A stretch of DNA of 64,000 nt, taken from NCBI RefSeq assembly GCF_013389365.1, contig NZ_JACADJ010000002.1, positions 1 to 64,000 on the forward strand, given 5' to 3'. Positions 54,154-62,765 of the stretch are shown piece by piece. The translations under genes were made by a program, and so were the position numbers. The notes under the pieces are model-generated. The model was not told the DNA's origin, did not search any database, and was given only the letters and a program-made list of their open reading frames with translations. How positions within the stretch are numbered: position 1 is the first letter of the stretch; each line of letters starts with the position of its first letter. The DNA comes from Desulfobacter latus. Lineage in GTDB: Bacteria; Desulfobacterota; Desulfobacteria; Desulfobacterales; Desulfobacteraceae.

Positions 54154-55563
54154 GGTCAGAATTAACAAAAACTTGATAATCGTTGCGTCAAGTAAGCCCG
54201 AAGCATTGGGAAAGGAGGTAAAAGGAAAGCCAGGAAATTTGCTATTGTTACCCAATGGGTGAGAGTCCCATCTGAATAAAGCCCAGCCAGCAGTTCAGTA
54301 GCAAAGCCCGAGGGTAAACCCGGTGACGGGAATCCTAAGCCGGGCATGAGTGAGGATGCAGGCCCTGTATTGAGCTCCGAAAAAAGTATTATTGTGGTCA
54401 TTGGATAAATTTCCACCAAGCGTGGTGATGAAAGCCGACGTTCTCGATAAAACGGAAGGCAGCAGTTCTCTATACGTTCAGGCCAGAATAGAGGACACCA
54501 CCGTAGTCTGAGACCAGGGCATGTATTCAAAGGGGTAACTCGGAAACTTGAGAGAGCCCAAAGTTTCCTTGTATTAGTGACGGTTCCAGGAAATCCGTAC
54601 CAAAAATTCCCGGTGTTCAGGACGATCGTTCTCCTCTCCTGAGCAAGTCTGGAATGCATCTTTGGAATGTATTCTGGAGCTACAAATAAGGGGAACACAC
54701 AAGGTATCAGGCGAGGAGAGCGAATAGCAAACAAACCTGAGATGGACTTTAGGCAGTCTTAGTGGAACATAGTACCGGTAATCAACGGAAATCCGTTGAT
54801 TGGTAAGGTGGGGAAGTGATGTCCAAGCGACCCACTGTAGGGAAGGTGAAACCGGGCATAACGTTTTAAGGTGAAGAACTATGGAAGACACACAGAGGTC
54901 ACAAACCACATCAGAACAGAACCGTAAAAGTGTGGAACAGACCACTCACAACAACCAGCACCGTATAGCAGACATGGATTGACCACGGACATTTAAGGGA
55001 ATTCATAAAGCAACGGGTCAATGATGGTGGAATCATCCGGTTATTGGGAAAGTGGTTGAAGGCAGGTGTAATGGAAGAGGAAAAATACTACCATTCAGAA
55101 TCCGGCACGCCACAAGGAGGTGTCATATCTCCGGTACTGAGCAACATCTTTCTCCATAACGTGCTGGACGACTGGTTTGTTAAGGAAGTCCAGCCAAGAA
55201 TGAAAGGTCGAAGTTTTATCATTAGGTTTGCTGATGACTGTGTGCCACGAAGGCAGACACTGTTGCAATGAACAGTGCAGCCATGCTGCACAAAAGATGA
55301 GGGAAGGCCCCTCGAAGCCGCCATGCAGGTGGAGGCTTCAAACTACCGTAAGCTGCGCCGGTTAAGAGCCGGGGTGGTGAGCGTTACGGAAAAGGCAGAA
55401 CAAGATTCTGTCAGGTAGGTCCCAAGGAGACGAACGCAAGTGAATCACTATTGAAGTGTCGAAAGCGTATGGATGAGGTCAAAACCGGGGGGGAGTCGTT
55501 AACCCGGGATAAGTTCGGCGGTTACCTGTTTACTGGCCGTGCGGCCTCCGGCATAAAGGTGGC

Positions 55564-56807
55564 GTGAACTTGGGACAGGCTTTTGTAAAGGACAATCTTT
55601 ACAAACTCTGGAATCGGATGTCCTCCGGCAGTTATTTCCCTCCTCCGGTAATGAGGGTGGAAATACCCAAGGGAGACGGTCGTATGAGACCGTTGGGAAT
55701 ACCGACCGTGTCGGACAGAATCGCTCAGCAGATAGTCAAACAGCAATTGGAGCCGGAATTGGAAAAACATTTTCATCCGGATTCGTATGGCTATCGACCA
55801 GAGAAATCTGCGTTGGATGCAGTTGGGAAAGCCCGGGAGAATTGCTGGAAATATGACTGGGTATTGGATCTTGATATTAAAGGATTTTTCGATAATATTG
55901 ACCATGATCTTTTGATGAAAGCAGTTCGGCATCACACGGATGACAAATGGGTGCTTCTGTATATAGAACGGTGGCTGAAAGCCCCTGTGATGATGACAGA
56001 CCACACACTATTCTATCCAAAGAAGGGAACCCCGCAAGGAGGAGTTATCAGTCCCTTGCTGGCCAATCTCTTCTTGCATTATGCATTCGACAACTGGATG
56101 GAAAGGCAGTGCCCGACCATACCGTTTGAGCGTTATGCGGATGATGCAGTGTGCCACTGTAAAAGCCTTGCCCAGGCTGAATATTTGTTTAGAAAGCTGA
56201 ATGAGCGAATGGAGAATGTGGGACTGGAATTACATCCGGAGAAGACGAAAATAGTCTACTGCAAGGATACAGACCGGCAAAAGGATTATGCCCTGACAAG
56301 TTTTGATTTTCTGGGTTATACATTTCGTACTCGGAAATCAAAGAATCGATGGGGAAAATTCGGCATCCTTCATATCCCCATAAAAGTAGTTTACACTTTT
56401 TGGATGAAGCCCCTGGAAAACGGAGCTTGCGTCAGAAAGTGTAAAGTACTTATGAAGGATGCCGAAAATTCTTCATTAATTTTTCTCCTGCTATCAGCAA
56501 TAAAGCAGCAAAAGCAATTCGGCAAACCTCACGAAAGTGGAATTGGCCCAGGCGCAGTGACAAGAGCCTGGAAGATTTATCCCATATGTTCAATCCTGTC
56601 ATTCAAGGCTGGATTAACTACTATGGCAGGTTTTATAAATCTGCACTCTACCCGGCCTTAAGGTGCCTCGATCATCGGTTGGTGATTTGGGCAACGAGGA
56701 AATACAAACGTTTTAGAGGACATCGACGAAGGGCAAGTCAATGGCTGGCTCGTATTGCACGAAGACAGCCAAATTTGTTTGCCCATTGGAGACTACTCTA
56801 TGCATAG
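55564..56807 (+). pseudogene. Reverse transcriptase/maturase of the inner intron, frameshifted by a MITE
   Basis: Group II intron RT of the type without an endonuclease domain. Visible: NLYKLWNRMSSGSYFPPPV (RT0/1), IPKGDGRMRPLGIPTVSDRI, catalytic DLDIKGFFDNIDHDLL, KGTPQGGVISPLLANLFLHY, active-site YADDAVCHC, LELHPEKTKIVYC, FDFLGYTFR. The MITE plus duplicated target (110 bp) at 56362 shifts the frame; without it the chain continues KFFINFSPAISNKAAKAIRQ and the maturase X domain MFNPVIQGWINYYGRFYKSA to the stop at 56807. The N-terminus begins about 50 residues later than usual, so a 5' deletion is also likely. Confidence 0.85.
56362..56463. mobile_element. MITE family A, copy 2 (102 bp) in the inner intron RT
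   Basis: Same ends and near-identical body as the MITE at 11292 (GGCATCCTTCATA ... TATGAAGGATGCC), one base shorter. The target GAAAATTC is present on both sides (56354-56361 and 56464-56471), an 8-bp duplication. Removing element plus one target copy restores the RT reading frame, so the insertion is younger than the intron it sits in. Confidence 0.92.
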
Positions 56808-56819
56808 GCTGGTCAATAG

Positions 56820-56855
56820 GAGCCGGATGAGCGGAGACGTTCACGTCCGGTTCTG
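56820..56855 (+). ncRNA. Domain V of the inner group II intron
   Basis: A 34- to 36-base hairpin, GAGCCGGATGAGCGG-AGACGTTC-ACGTCCGGTTC in outline, with the pairing CCGGA/TCCGG and the catalytic AGC-type lower stem expected of group II domain V. It is followed by the domain VI hairpin ending at 56893. Confidence 0.82.
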
Positions 56856-57492
56856 TGAGGGCCTGAGGGGGCGGTTCCCTCGGGCTACTCGACTTATAGC
56901 CGGTTTTGAGTTGGAATCAGATGCAGTTAAAGCCATGACGGTAATGAGAAAGCGGTTCAACCGTTTTAGCCTTGAATTACATCCGGATAAGACTAAACTG
57001 ATACGTTTCGGTCGACCAACAACTAAAAGCTGTAAGGGAAACAAGCCTGGGACATTTGATTTTCTTGGGTTTACCTTTTACTGGGGCAAATCACGACAGA
57101 ACTACTGGGTGATTAAGAAAAAGACAGTTCAGAAAAGGCTCAGCCGATTCAATAAAAGAGTATGGGAGTGGTGCAAAGTTAACAGGCATAAACCTATACA
57201 GGAACAGCATGATTCTCTGTGCAGTAAACTCAGAGGGTATTATCAATACTTTGGAGTGATTTGTAACTATAAAGCGCTTTCAAAAGCACATTACTATGTT
57301 ACAAAGGCCTGGAGATTTTGGCTGAGCAGAAGATGTCACAAAGGAAAAGTGAAATTTCAAGAGCTGGCTGCAAAATATCCACTACCCAAGCCAAAAATAA
57401 TCCATAGTTTCTGAGTGTCGATAGGATAGCACAGTTATGCGTCAAACGGGGAAACCCGTTTGATCTTCAGCTCGGTAAAAAGAGCTGAAGCT

Positions 57493-57530
57493 GAGGAACC
57501 GTATGCGGGAGTTCCGCACGTACGGATCTG
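57493..57530 (+). ncRNA. Domain V of the outer group II intron
   Basis: Hairpin with CCGTATGCGG and CCGCACGTACGG arms around GAGTT, a standard domain V shape, followed by the domain VI hairpin of the outer intron. The lower stem (GAGGAACCG with GGATCTG) is slightly off the usual GAGCCGTATG form. Confidence 0.75.
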
Positions 57531-57610
57531 TGGGGGAGGCATCGGGTAACCGATGCTTCTACCCGGAAGTAAAACGAAACATTAATAACCCTAAAAGACG
57601 TCAGGAAAAA

Positions 57611-58360
57611 ATGTTGAAATCCATAGACAGAATCGCCATTTTCGGGGCCGGTGCCATGGGCGCGGCATATGCCGGTTTATTTACAGACAATTCAGATATG
57701 CGTGTTTTTTTTGCAGCCCGGGGGGATCGCTTTGCTCGGCTTGATGGTGCGATCATCAACGTTAACGGCAGCGATTACAAGATTTCAGTGGTGCATCCCG
57801 ACCGGGTGGACCGTCCCTTTGATCTGGTACTGGTCACCCTGAAACACCACCATCTGACAGAACCGGCACTCAAAGATATCAACGCACTGACAGGGCCGGA
57901 CACACTGATTCTTTCCGTGATGAACGGGCTTGAAAGTGAAAAATTGATTGGTCATGTCTGCGGCCACGAAAAGATTGTTCCTGCCATTGCCGTCGGTATT
58001 GATGCGGTGCATCAAAATAATTGTTTTACCTTTGCCAATCCAGGCAAAATTATATTTGGTAATGATCCGGCGCTTTCCAATGCAGATGACATCGATCGAT
58101 TGGAACGGATAAAAATGGCCCTGGCCCGGCACAGGGGCATCAATCTTCAGTCGTCAGATATTGACCAGTGGATGGAGATGCTCAATACCTTATCCCCGGA
58201 CGGAAAAACATCCATGCTCCAGGATATGGAGGCCAAAAGAAAAACAGAAGTGGAAATTTTTGGAGGTGCTGTTGAGGTTATGGGCAAAGAGGACGCAATC
58301 CCCACACCTGTGAACAGCACTTTTTTAAATTTGATCCGGGTTATGGAGTCCAACCAATAA
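57611..58360 (+). CDS. Ketopantoate reductase-like (PanE/ApbA) protein, internally shortened
   Basis: 249 residues from ATG 57611. The Rossmann start IAIFGAGAMGAAYAGLF and the NADPH-domain phrase LVTLKHHHLTEPALKDINAL are intact, as is the C-terminal TLSPDGKTSMLQDMEAKRKTEVE with PVNSTFLNLIRVME. Usual length is about 300 residues: the stretch after RIKMALARHR that carries the catalytic Lys in a helix of the form WxKFxxNxGxN is absent, and the text jumps to GINLQSSDIDQWMEML. About 60 residues therefore seem lost in frame near 58133, and activity is doubtful. Ketopantoate reduction is family knowledge. Confidence 0.72.
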   Translation: MLKSIDRIAIFGAGAMGAAYAGLFTDNSDMRVFFAARGDRFARLDGAIINVNGSDYKISVVHPDRVDRPFDLVLVTLKHHHLTEPALKDINALTGPDTLILSVMNGLESEKLIGHVCGHEKIVPAIAVGIDAVHQNNCFTFANPGKIIFGNDPALSNADDIDRLERIKMALARHRGINLQSSDIDQWMEMLNTLSPDGKTSMLQDMEAKRKTEVEIFGGAVEVMGKEDAIPTPVNSTFLNLIRVMESNQ

Positions 58361-58535
58361 TAATATATCCCGATAATTTTAGAATTGCTGTTTCTATATC
58401 CAAGGCGTTTGTATTTTGGAAAAAACATGTTAATATCCGATCCGAAATTGGATTCAGGTACCGGGAATCAGGACCGAAAATTTCAATTGTTCCAGTTGCC
58501 CGGCAACATAAAAAATTAAATTCAGGATACATCAG

Positions 58536-58771
58536 GTCAACTACCCCTCGGCTAAAGACCGAGGGGCTTGAAAAAGCCCCAAAGTTGACCAGTCTAAGTG
58601 CTTCGAGCACTACGTTAGATCGGAAACAGGTACCCTGGGGTGCTCGCCAGCTCCAGGTTCTACGGTAAGTGGTTAAACAGGTTTAAGGGGTTAAGCCGGT
58701 GCTGCTTGCGCCAAACCCGGTCATAACATTGACGCGGCAAACATTACCTTGGAAACAAGAGGATTTTAAAA
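58536..58771 (+). ncRNA. Omega RNA (HEARO RNA) scaffold of IscB copy 2
   Basis: 236 non-coding bases nearly identical to those at 46070-46305, with the same hairpins. The predicted guide is the flanking host sequence just before the element, about 58520-58535 (ATTCAGGATACATCAG), which differs completely from the guide of copy 1, as expected if each copy targets its own empty site. Confidence 0.85.
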
Positions 58772-60064
58772 TTGAGTGTATTTGTTCTGGATACAAACAA
58801 AAAGCCGCAGAATCCGGTGCATCCGGCAAAGGCAAGACTGCTTTTGACAGAAGGAAAAGCCTCAGTTTTCAGACAGTTCCCCTTCACGATCATTTTGAAA
58901 GAGAACGTCTTGGACGTGGCATCAAACCCATTGCGGATCAAGATTGATCCGGGCAGTAGAGAGACCGGAATTGCCGTGATTAACGACGATACCGGAGAGA
59001 TTGTTTTTGCCATGGAACTGAGACATCGAGGCCAACAGATCAAAAATAATCTGGAATCAAGACGAGCCATCAGAAGATCCCGGAGAAACCGGAAAACGCG
59101 ATACCGGAAGCCGCGCTTTGATAACCGGATCAGGGCGGAAGGATGGCTGCCGCCTTCATTAAAAAGCCGGGTTCACAATATCGAAACCTGGGTCAACCGG
59201 TTGTGCCGGTTTTGCAATATTCAGGCAATTTCAATGGAGTTGGTTCGGTTTGACATGCAGAAAATACAGAATCCCGAAATATCCGGTGTCGCGTATCAGC
59301 AGGGGGAACTCATGGGGTATGAGGTACGGGAATACCTTCTGGAAAAATGGGACAGAAGGTGTGCCTATTGCGGAAAAACAGATATCCCATTGGAGATTGA
59401 ACATATCGTGCCGAAATCGAAAGGCGGTTCCAACAGAGTCAGCAATCTGACACTGGCCTGTACAGCGTGCAACAGGAAGAAGGGGAACAAGCCCATAGAA
59501 CAGTTCCTTTCAAGGAAACCGCGACTGTTGAAACGAATTCAAAAGCAGTCCAAAGTGCCGCTCAAGGATGCGGGTGCCGTCAACACGACCCGATGGGACT
59601 TGTTCCGTACCTTGAAAAAAACCGGACTGCCGGTTGAAACAGGCTCCGGCGGTCTGACAAAATTCAACCGGACGACCAGGGGACTTCACAAAACGCATTG
59701 GCTCGATGCCGCCTGTGTTGGGAAAAGCACACCTGAAAAGATGTTTCAGATCGATAAGGCCGTGTTGATTGTAAAGGCAGACGGTCATGGTTCAAGGCAG
59801 ATGTGCAGAATGAACAAATTCGGATTCCCCCGGACAACAGCAAAGTCAACTGAGAAAAAAGTCAAAGGATTTCAGACGGGCGACATCGTCAAGGCGGTTG
59901 TCACTTCCGGCAAAAAGGTTGGAACGTACACCGGGCGTGTCGCTGTCAGAAAAAGCGGTTCGTTTAACATTAAAACAGTGGACAAAACAGTACAGGGCAT
60001 TAGCTGGAAATATTGCAGGCTGCTTCACGCATCTGACGGCTATTCTTACAATACGACGTGCTAA
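58772..60064 (+). CDS. iscB: IscB RNA-guided nuclease, copy 2
   Basis: 430 residues, the same as copy 1 apart from scattered substitutions (for example Ser for Ala near residue 31, Asn for Lys at 142, Arg for Thr at 196). RuvC Asp59, Glu156, His309 and Asp312, the HNH His211, both zinc Cys pairs and the bridge helix are all kept, so both copies appear under selection or recently moved. TTG start with AAGAGGA upstream, as in copy 1. Confidence 0.93.
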   Translation: MSVFVLDTNKKPQNPVHPAKARLLLTEGKASVFRQFPFTIILKENVLDVASNPLRIKIDPGSRETGIAVINDDTGEIVFAMELRHRGQQIKNNLESRRAIRRSRRNRKTRYRKPRFDNRIRAEGWLPPSLKSRVHNIETWVNRLCRFCNIQAISMELVRFDMQKIQNPEISGVAYQQGELMGYEVREYLLEKWDRRCAYCGKTDIPLEIEHIVPKSKGGSNRVSNLTLACTACNRKKGNKPIEQFLSRKPRLLKRIQKQSKVPLKDAGAVNTTRWDLFRTLKKTGLPVETGSGGLTKFNRTTRGLHKTHWLDAACVGKSTPEKMFQIDKAVLIVKADGHGSRQMCRMNKFGFPRTTAKSTEKKVKGFQTGDIVKAVVTSGKKVGTYTGRVAVRKSGSFNIKTVDKTVQGISWKYCRLLHASDGYSYNTTC

Positions 60065-60154
60065 GGTCCGGTGCCTGGGCTAATATCTTAATTATAAGGA
60101 GGGCGGCAATTCCTCCCCTGAGCTAAAGACTCAGGGGTTTCCTTGCCGCATTTT

Positions 60155-61261
60155 ATGAAATATGATAATGAAACAGCCCGGCTAAGCCGGAAACGCTTTT
60201 TTTGTTTGTGCAATCATTTTTGTTCTAAAGTATTAAGATCCATCCTGGTCTGGGGGGTTCTTTTTTCTTTGACCATGATCCCTTCCGGTGCCATGGCCCA
60301 GGGCGATGCGGATCTTTCAGACGGGCTGTATGCAAAAATGAATACAGACAAAGGGATTATTCTTCTACAGCTTTATTACAAACAAACCCCGTTGACTGTG
60401 ACCAATTTTGCCGGACTTACCCTGGGTAAAATGGATACGAATGTAAAAAAAGGCGAAAAGTTTTACGATGGACTGACATTCCACCGGGTGATCCCTGATT
60501 TTATGATCCAGGGCGGGGACCCTGAAGGCACGGGCCGGGGCGGTCCGGGATACCGGTTCCAGGACGAATTCAGCCCAGAATTAAAACATGACGGTCCCGG
60601 AATTTTGTCCATGGCCAATGCCGGCCCCGGCACCAATGGCAGCCAATTTTTCATTACCCACAAAGCCACACCCTGGCTGGACGGCAAACACACGGTGTTC
60701 GGCAAGGTGGTCAAGGGCATGGGGGTGGTCAATGCCATTGAAAAAGGGGATAAAATTAAAACCGTTGAGATTCTGGCAATCGGTGGCGAGGCAAAGGCTT
60801 TCAGGACAGACCAGGCTGGTTTTGATGCCATTATTGCAAACAGGAAAGCCACTATCACAAACAGGAGAGCCGTCGATCTGGAAGCGTTTAAAAAACAGAT
60901 GCATGAAAAATATCCCGATGCCGTGGAAACCGAATCCGGTCTGATGTATGTACCGGTGCAGGACGGCACCGGCCCTGCCGTTACCTCCGGGGCCGCAGTG
61001 CAGGTGCATTATACCGGGTTGTTCACCAACGGCAAAAAGTTTGATTCCTCCAGGGACCGGGGCAAACCCATTGAGTTCGTCCTTGGCAAGGGTCAGGTGA
61101 TCAAAGGCTGGGATATCGGAATCGAAGGCATGAAAAAAGGTGAGGCCCGGCAACTGCTGATTCCTTATCCCCTGGCATATGGGGAGCGGGGATATCCCGG
61201 TGCGATCCCGCCTAAGTCCACACTCATCTTTGATGTCGAGTTGGTGGATTTCAAAGAGTAA
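60155..61261 (+). CDS. Exported cyclophilin-FKBP fusion peptidyl-prolyl isomerase
   Basis: About 368 residues. A signal peptide ([20 protein letters not shown], cleavage near AMAQ) is followed by a cyclophilin domain ([60 protein letters not shown]) and then an FKBP domain ([56 protein letters not shown]). Both isomerase families in one chain is uncommon. It should act on periplasmic protein folding. The ATG at 60155 abuts the IscB right end; the native ribosome-binding site is now 1.6 kb upstream. Converges directly with mtgA. Confidence 0.9.
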   Translation: MKYDNETARLSRKRFFCLCNHFCSKVLRSILVWGVLFSLTMIPSGAMAQGDADLSDGLYAKMNTDKGIILLQLYYKQTPLTVTNFAGLTLGKMDTNVKKGEKFYDGLTFHRVIPDFMIQGGDPEGTGRGGPGYRFQDEFSPELKHDGPGILSMANAGPGTNGSQFFITHKATPWLDGKHTVFGKVVKGMGVVNAIEKGDKIKTVEILAIGGEAKAFRTDQAGFDAIIANRKATITNRRAVDLEAFKKQMHEKYPDAVETESGLMYVPVQDGTGPAVTSGAAVQVHYTGLFTNGKKFDSSRDRGKPIEFVLGKGQVIKGWDIGIEGMKKGEARQLLIPYPLAYGERGYPGAIPPKSTLIFDVELVDFKE

Positions 61262-61954
61262 TTATTGGAGTACAGGCATGTTCTGCATTTGTCCCAAGAT
61301 ACGCCTTTGGCGTTGCAGGACATGGGGGCCGGGGGTGACCGCAGACCATTTGTGGGGACTTGGCAATATGGCGGCCAGAAGCGCTGCCTGTTGTGCCGTT
61401 AATGCGTTGGCATCACAGGAGAAATAAGCCCGGGCTGCGGCCTGGGCACCTACATTGGCCCTTCCCCAGTCCACGGTATTCAGATACATTTCCATAATCC
61501 TTTTTTTGTCCCAGATCAATTCAATTATAACCGTGTACCAGGCTTCGGCAATTTTTCTGGCAAATGTACGGCTTGAGGGTAGAAAAAGGGAGCGGGCCGT
61601 CTGCATGGTGATGGTGGATGCCCCCCGGAATCCTTTGTGGTTAATGATGTCCAGCAGGGCAAGTTTTATTTCTCTGAAATCAAATCCATGGTGGCGCATG
61701 AAGCGCTGGTCTTCGGAGGCCAGCACGGCCTGCTGCAGATACACGGATATCTGCGCGATATCTTTCCATTCATAGGACCTGGGCTTAAACACCATTTTTT
61801 TGTGAGCGGCAACAGCCTTTTCATAGACCATGTTTACCGTGAAGGGCGGATTGAAAAACTTGAAAACAACGACCTGGAGAAAGGTGGCTGCCACCACGAA
61901 GATAACCAGTCCGGCAATAACTCTTTTTATCCAGGTCATTAATTTTTTTTTCAT
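61262..61954 (-). CDS. mtgA: Monofunctional peptidoglycan glycosyltransferase
   Basis: 230-residue GT51 enzyme that polymerises lipid II into glycan strands at the inner membrane. N-terminal anchor (VIAGLVIFVVAATFLQVVVF), then motif 1 with catalytic Glu in VLASEDQRFMRHHGFDF, motif 2 RGASTITMQTARSLFL, RKIAEAWYTVIIE, motif 4 KKRIMEMYLNTVDWG and AARAYFSCDANAL. No transpeptidase domain. The stop codon directly adjoins that of the isomerase gene on the other strand. Confidence 0.92.
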   Translation of the reverse strand: MKKKLMTWIKRVIAGLVIFVVAATFLQVVVFKFFNPPFTVNMVYEKAVAAHKKMVFKPRSYEWKDIAQISVYLQQAVLASEDQRFMRHHGFDFREIKLALLDIINHKGFRGASTITMQTARSLFLPSSRTFARKIAEAWYTVIIELIWDKKRIMEMYLNTVDWGRANVGAQAAARAYFSCDANALTAQQAALLAAILPSPHKWSAVTPGPHVLQRQRRILGQMQNMPVLQ

Positions 61955-62005
61955 CCAATCCTCAGTGGCTCATCTTATGATCAACCCCGTTACACTCAAT
62001 TCAAA

Positions 62006-62641
62006 TTACCTGATAAAATTGGTCATGATTTTGGCAACCGGTTCAGGCGCGGGAAATTGTTGTTTTCCATGTTCAATAATTTTCATGAGCCATGCCATAT
62101 TTTTACCTAAAACCGCCATGATTTGTTTGCCTTCCCCATCCTGTTTCATTTCCCCCGGGGCAAGACCGTGGGCCACATGCCAGTAGTTTGAAGCGGGCAT
62201 GACCATTTCCGAGTAATTGAGATAATGATTAAGGGCGTCAACTGTTGAAATTCCGCCTGATCGACGGACAGCGGCAACAGCGGCGCCGACCTTGTTTCGG
62301 AACAGACCACCGTTAACCGAAGCAACGAAAAATGCTCTGTCAAGGAAGGATTTCATCGTTCCGGCAACACCGGAAAAATGAACAGGAGAGCCAAGCAGAA
62401 TGCCGTCGGCCGCCTTTATCTTCTGAATCCATTCATTAACCGGATCGTCATCAAGGGTACATGCTTCATTCTGGTTTTTTACACAGCCGAGACAGGCCGT
62501 GCATCCCTGTATCTTTTTTTTGCCGACATGGATCATCTCCGTTTCAATCCCGGCATGTTCCAGTTCCTCAAAAACGATGTTCAGTGAACAGGCGGTATTT
62601 CCCTTTTTATTGGGGCTGCCGTTAAATCCAACAACTTTCAT
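62006..62641 (-). CDS. NADPH-dependent FMN reductase/iron-sulfur flavoprotein-like
   Basis: 211 residues from ATG 62641 with AAAGGAG nine bases upstream. Flavodoxin-like fold: MKVVGFNGSPNKKGNTACSL (FMN phosphate loop), GILLGSPVHFSGVAGTMKSF (second flavin loop), and AAVAAVRRSGGISTVDAL. The Cys cluster CTACLGCVKNQNEAC is like that of Isf-type flavoproteins, where such Cys bind a [4Fe-4S] cluster. It would take part in electron transfer or oxidative-stress defence in the cytoplasm. Confidence 0.85.
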   Translation of the reverse strand: MKVVGFNGSPNKKGNTACSLNIVFEELEHAGIETEMIHVGKKKIQGCTACLGCVKNQNEACTLDDDPVNEWIQKIKAADGILLGSPVHFSGVAGTMKSFLDRAFFVASVNGGLFRNKVGAAVAAVRRSGGISTVDALNHYLNYSEMVMPASNYWHVAHGLAPGEMKQDGEGKQIMAVLGKNMAWLMKIIEHGKQQFPAPEPVAKIMTNFIR

Positions 62642-62765
62642 ACGTATTCTCCTTTTTGTGTTTTGTTCATACCATCTCATCTTCTAACCCGAGTTTACGA
62701 GTTATTAAGAATCCAAACTTCAACTATTTGATTTTATAAAAAAAATTAGACGGTGTGCGTCCTCC

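Larger units (their letters stand above)
55240..56893 (+). mobile_element. Inner group II intron inserted in the outer RT gene
   Basis: Starts GTGTGCCACG (consensus GUGYG) directly after GATGACT and ends GGCTACTCGAC (AY end) before TTATAGCC. Domain V at 56820-56855 reads GAGCCGGATGAGCGGAGACG then TTCACGTCCGGTTCTG; domain VI follows (GAGGG...CCCTC with a bulged A in CTACTC). Length 1,654 bp including a 110-bp MITE insertion. Precise excision keeps the outer RT in frame. The intron hit the codons just after the FADD catalytic Asp pair. Its own RT is damaged, so mobility would need help. Confidence 0.88.
54881..57414 (+). pseudogene. Reverse transcriptase/maturase of the outer intron, deleted and interrupted
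   Basis: Three pieces. A start (54881-54982) encodes MEDTQRSQTTSEQNRKSVEQ and stops after 33 codons. A deletion that removed fingers motifs RT0-RT2 joins directly to IDHGHLREFIKQRVNDGGII (about 54978), which runs through the palm motif GTPQGGVISPVLSNIFLHNV to FIIRFADD at 55239. The second intron follows; then 56894-57414 resumes the same frame (F IAGFELESDAVKAMTVMRKR, LELHPDKTKLIRFG and the maturase end). Joining 55239 to 56894 restores the codon TTT and the sequence FADDFIAGFE. No functional protein can be made even after splicing because of the N-terminal deletion. Confidence 0.85.
54180..57567 (+). mobile_element. Outer group II intron of a twintron (degenerate)
   Basis: Carries an intron-encoded reverse-transcriptase gene in two pieces and, at its 3' end, a domain V (57493-57530; GAGGAACCGTATGCGGGAG then TTCCGCACGTACGGATCTG) and a domain VI hairpin (GGGGAGGCATCGG-GTAA-CCGATGCTTC with an unpaired A) ending near 57567. 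The 5' border is not certain: no GUGYG start is clear; the structured part begins near 54180-54260 (CAATGGGTGAGAGTCCCATC). The intron lies in intergenic DNA between brkB and a panE-like gene. A second group II intron is nested at 55240-56893. Confidence 0.8.
58536..60154 (+). mobile_element. IscB/omega-RNA (HEARO) element, copy 2, 1,619 bp
   Basis: Identical layout, borders and length to copy 1 (46070-47688): left hairpin CCCCTCGG-CTAAAGA-CCGAGGGG, omega RNA, iscB, right hairpin CCCCTGAG-CTAAAGA-CTCAGGGG, ending GCCGCATTTT before ATGA. The insertion separates CAGGATACATCAG, a good ribosome-binding site, from the ATG of the isomerase gene; removing the element would place AGGA ten bases before that ATG. 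Confidence 0.92.

Noticed and set aside
53995-54255. 86-codon minus-strand frame as an intact small gene
   Set aside because: Its C-terminal half is the N-terminus of brkB and its first 28 codons are group II intron or intergenic sequence.
55044-55271. Short RT frame as a separate small retroelement gene
   Set aside because: It is the palm segment of the outer intron RT, continuing in frame after the inner intron at 56894.
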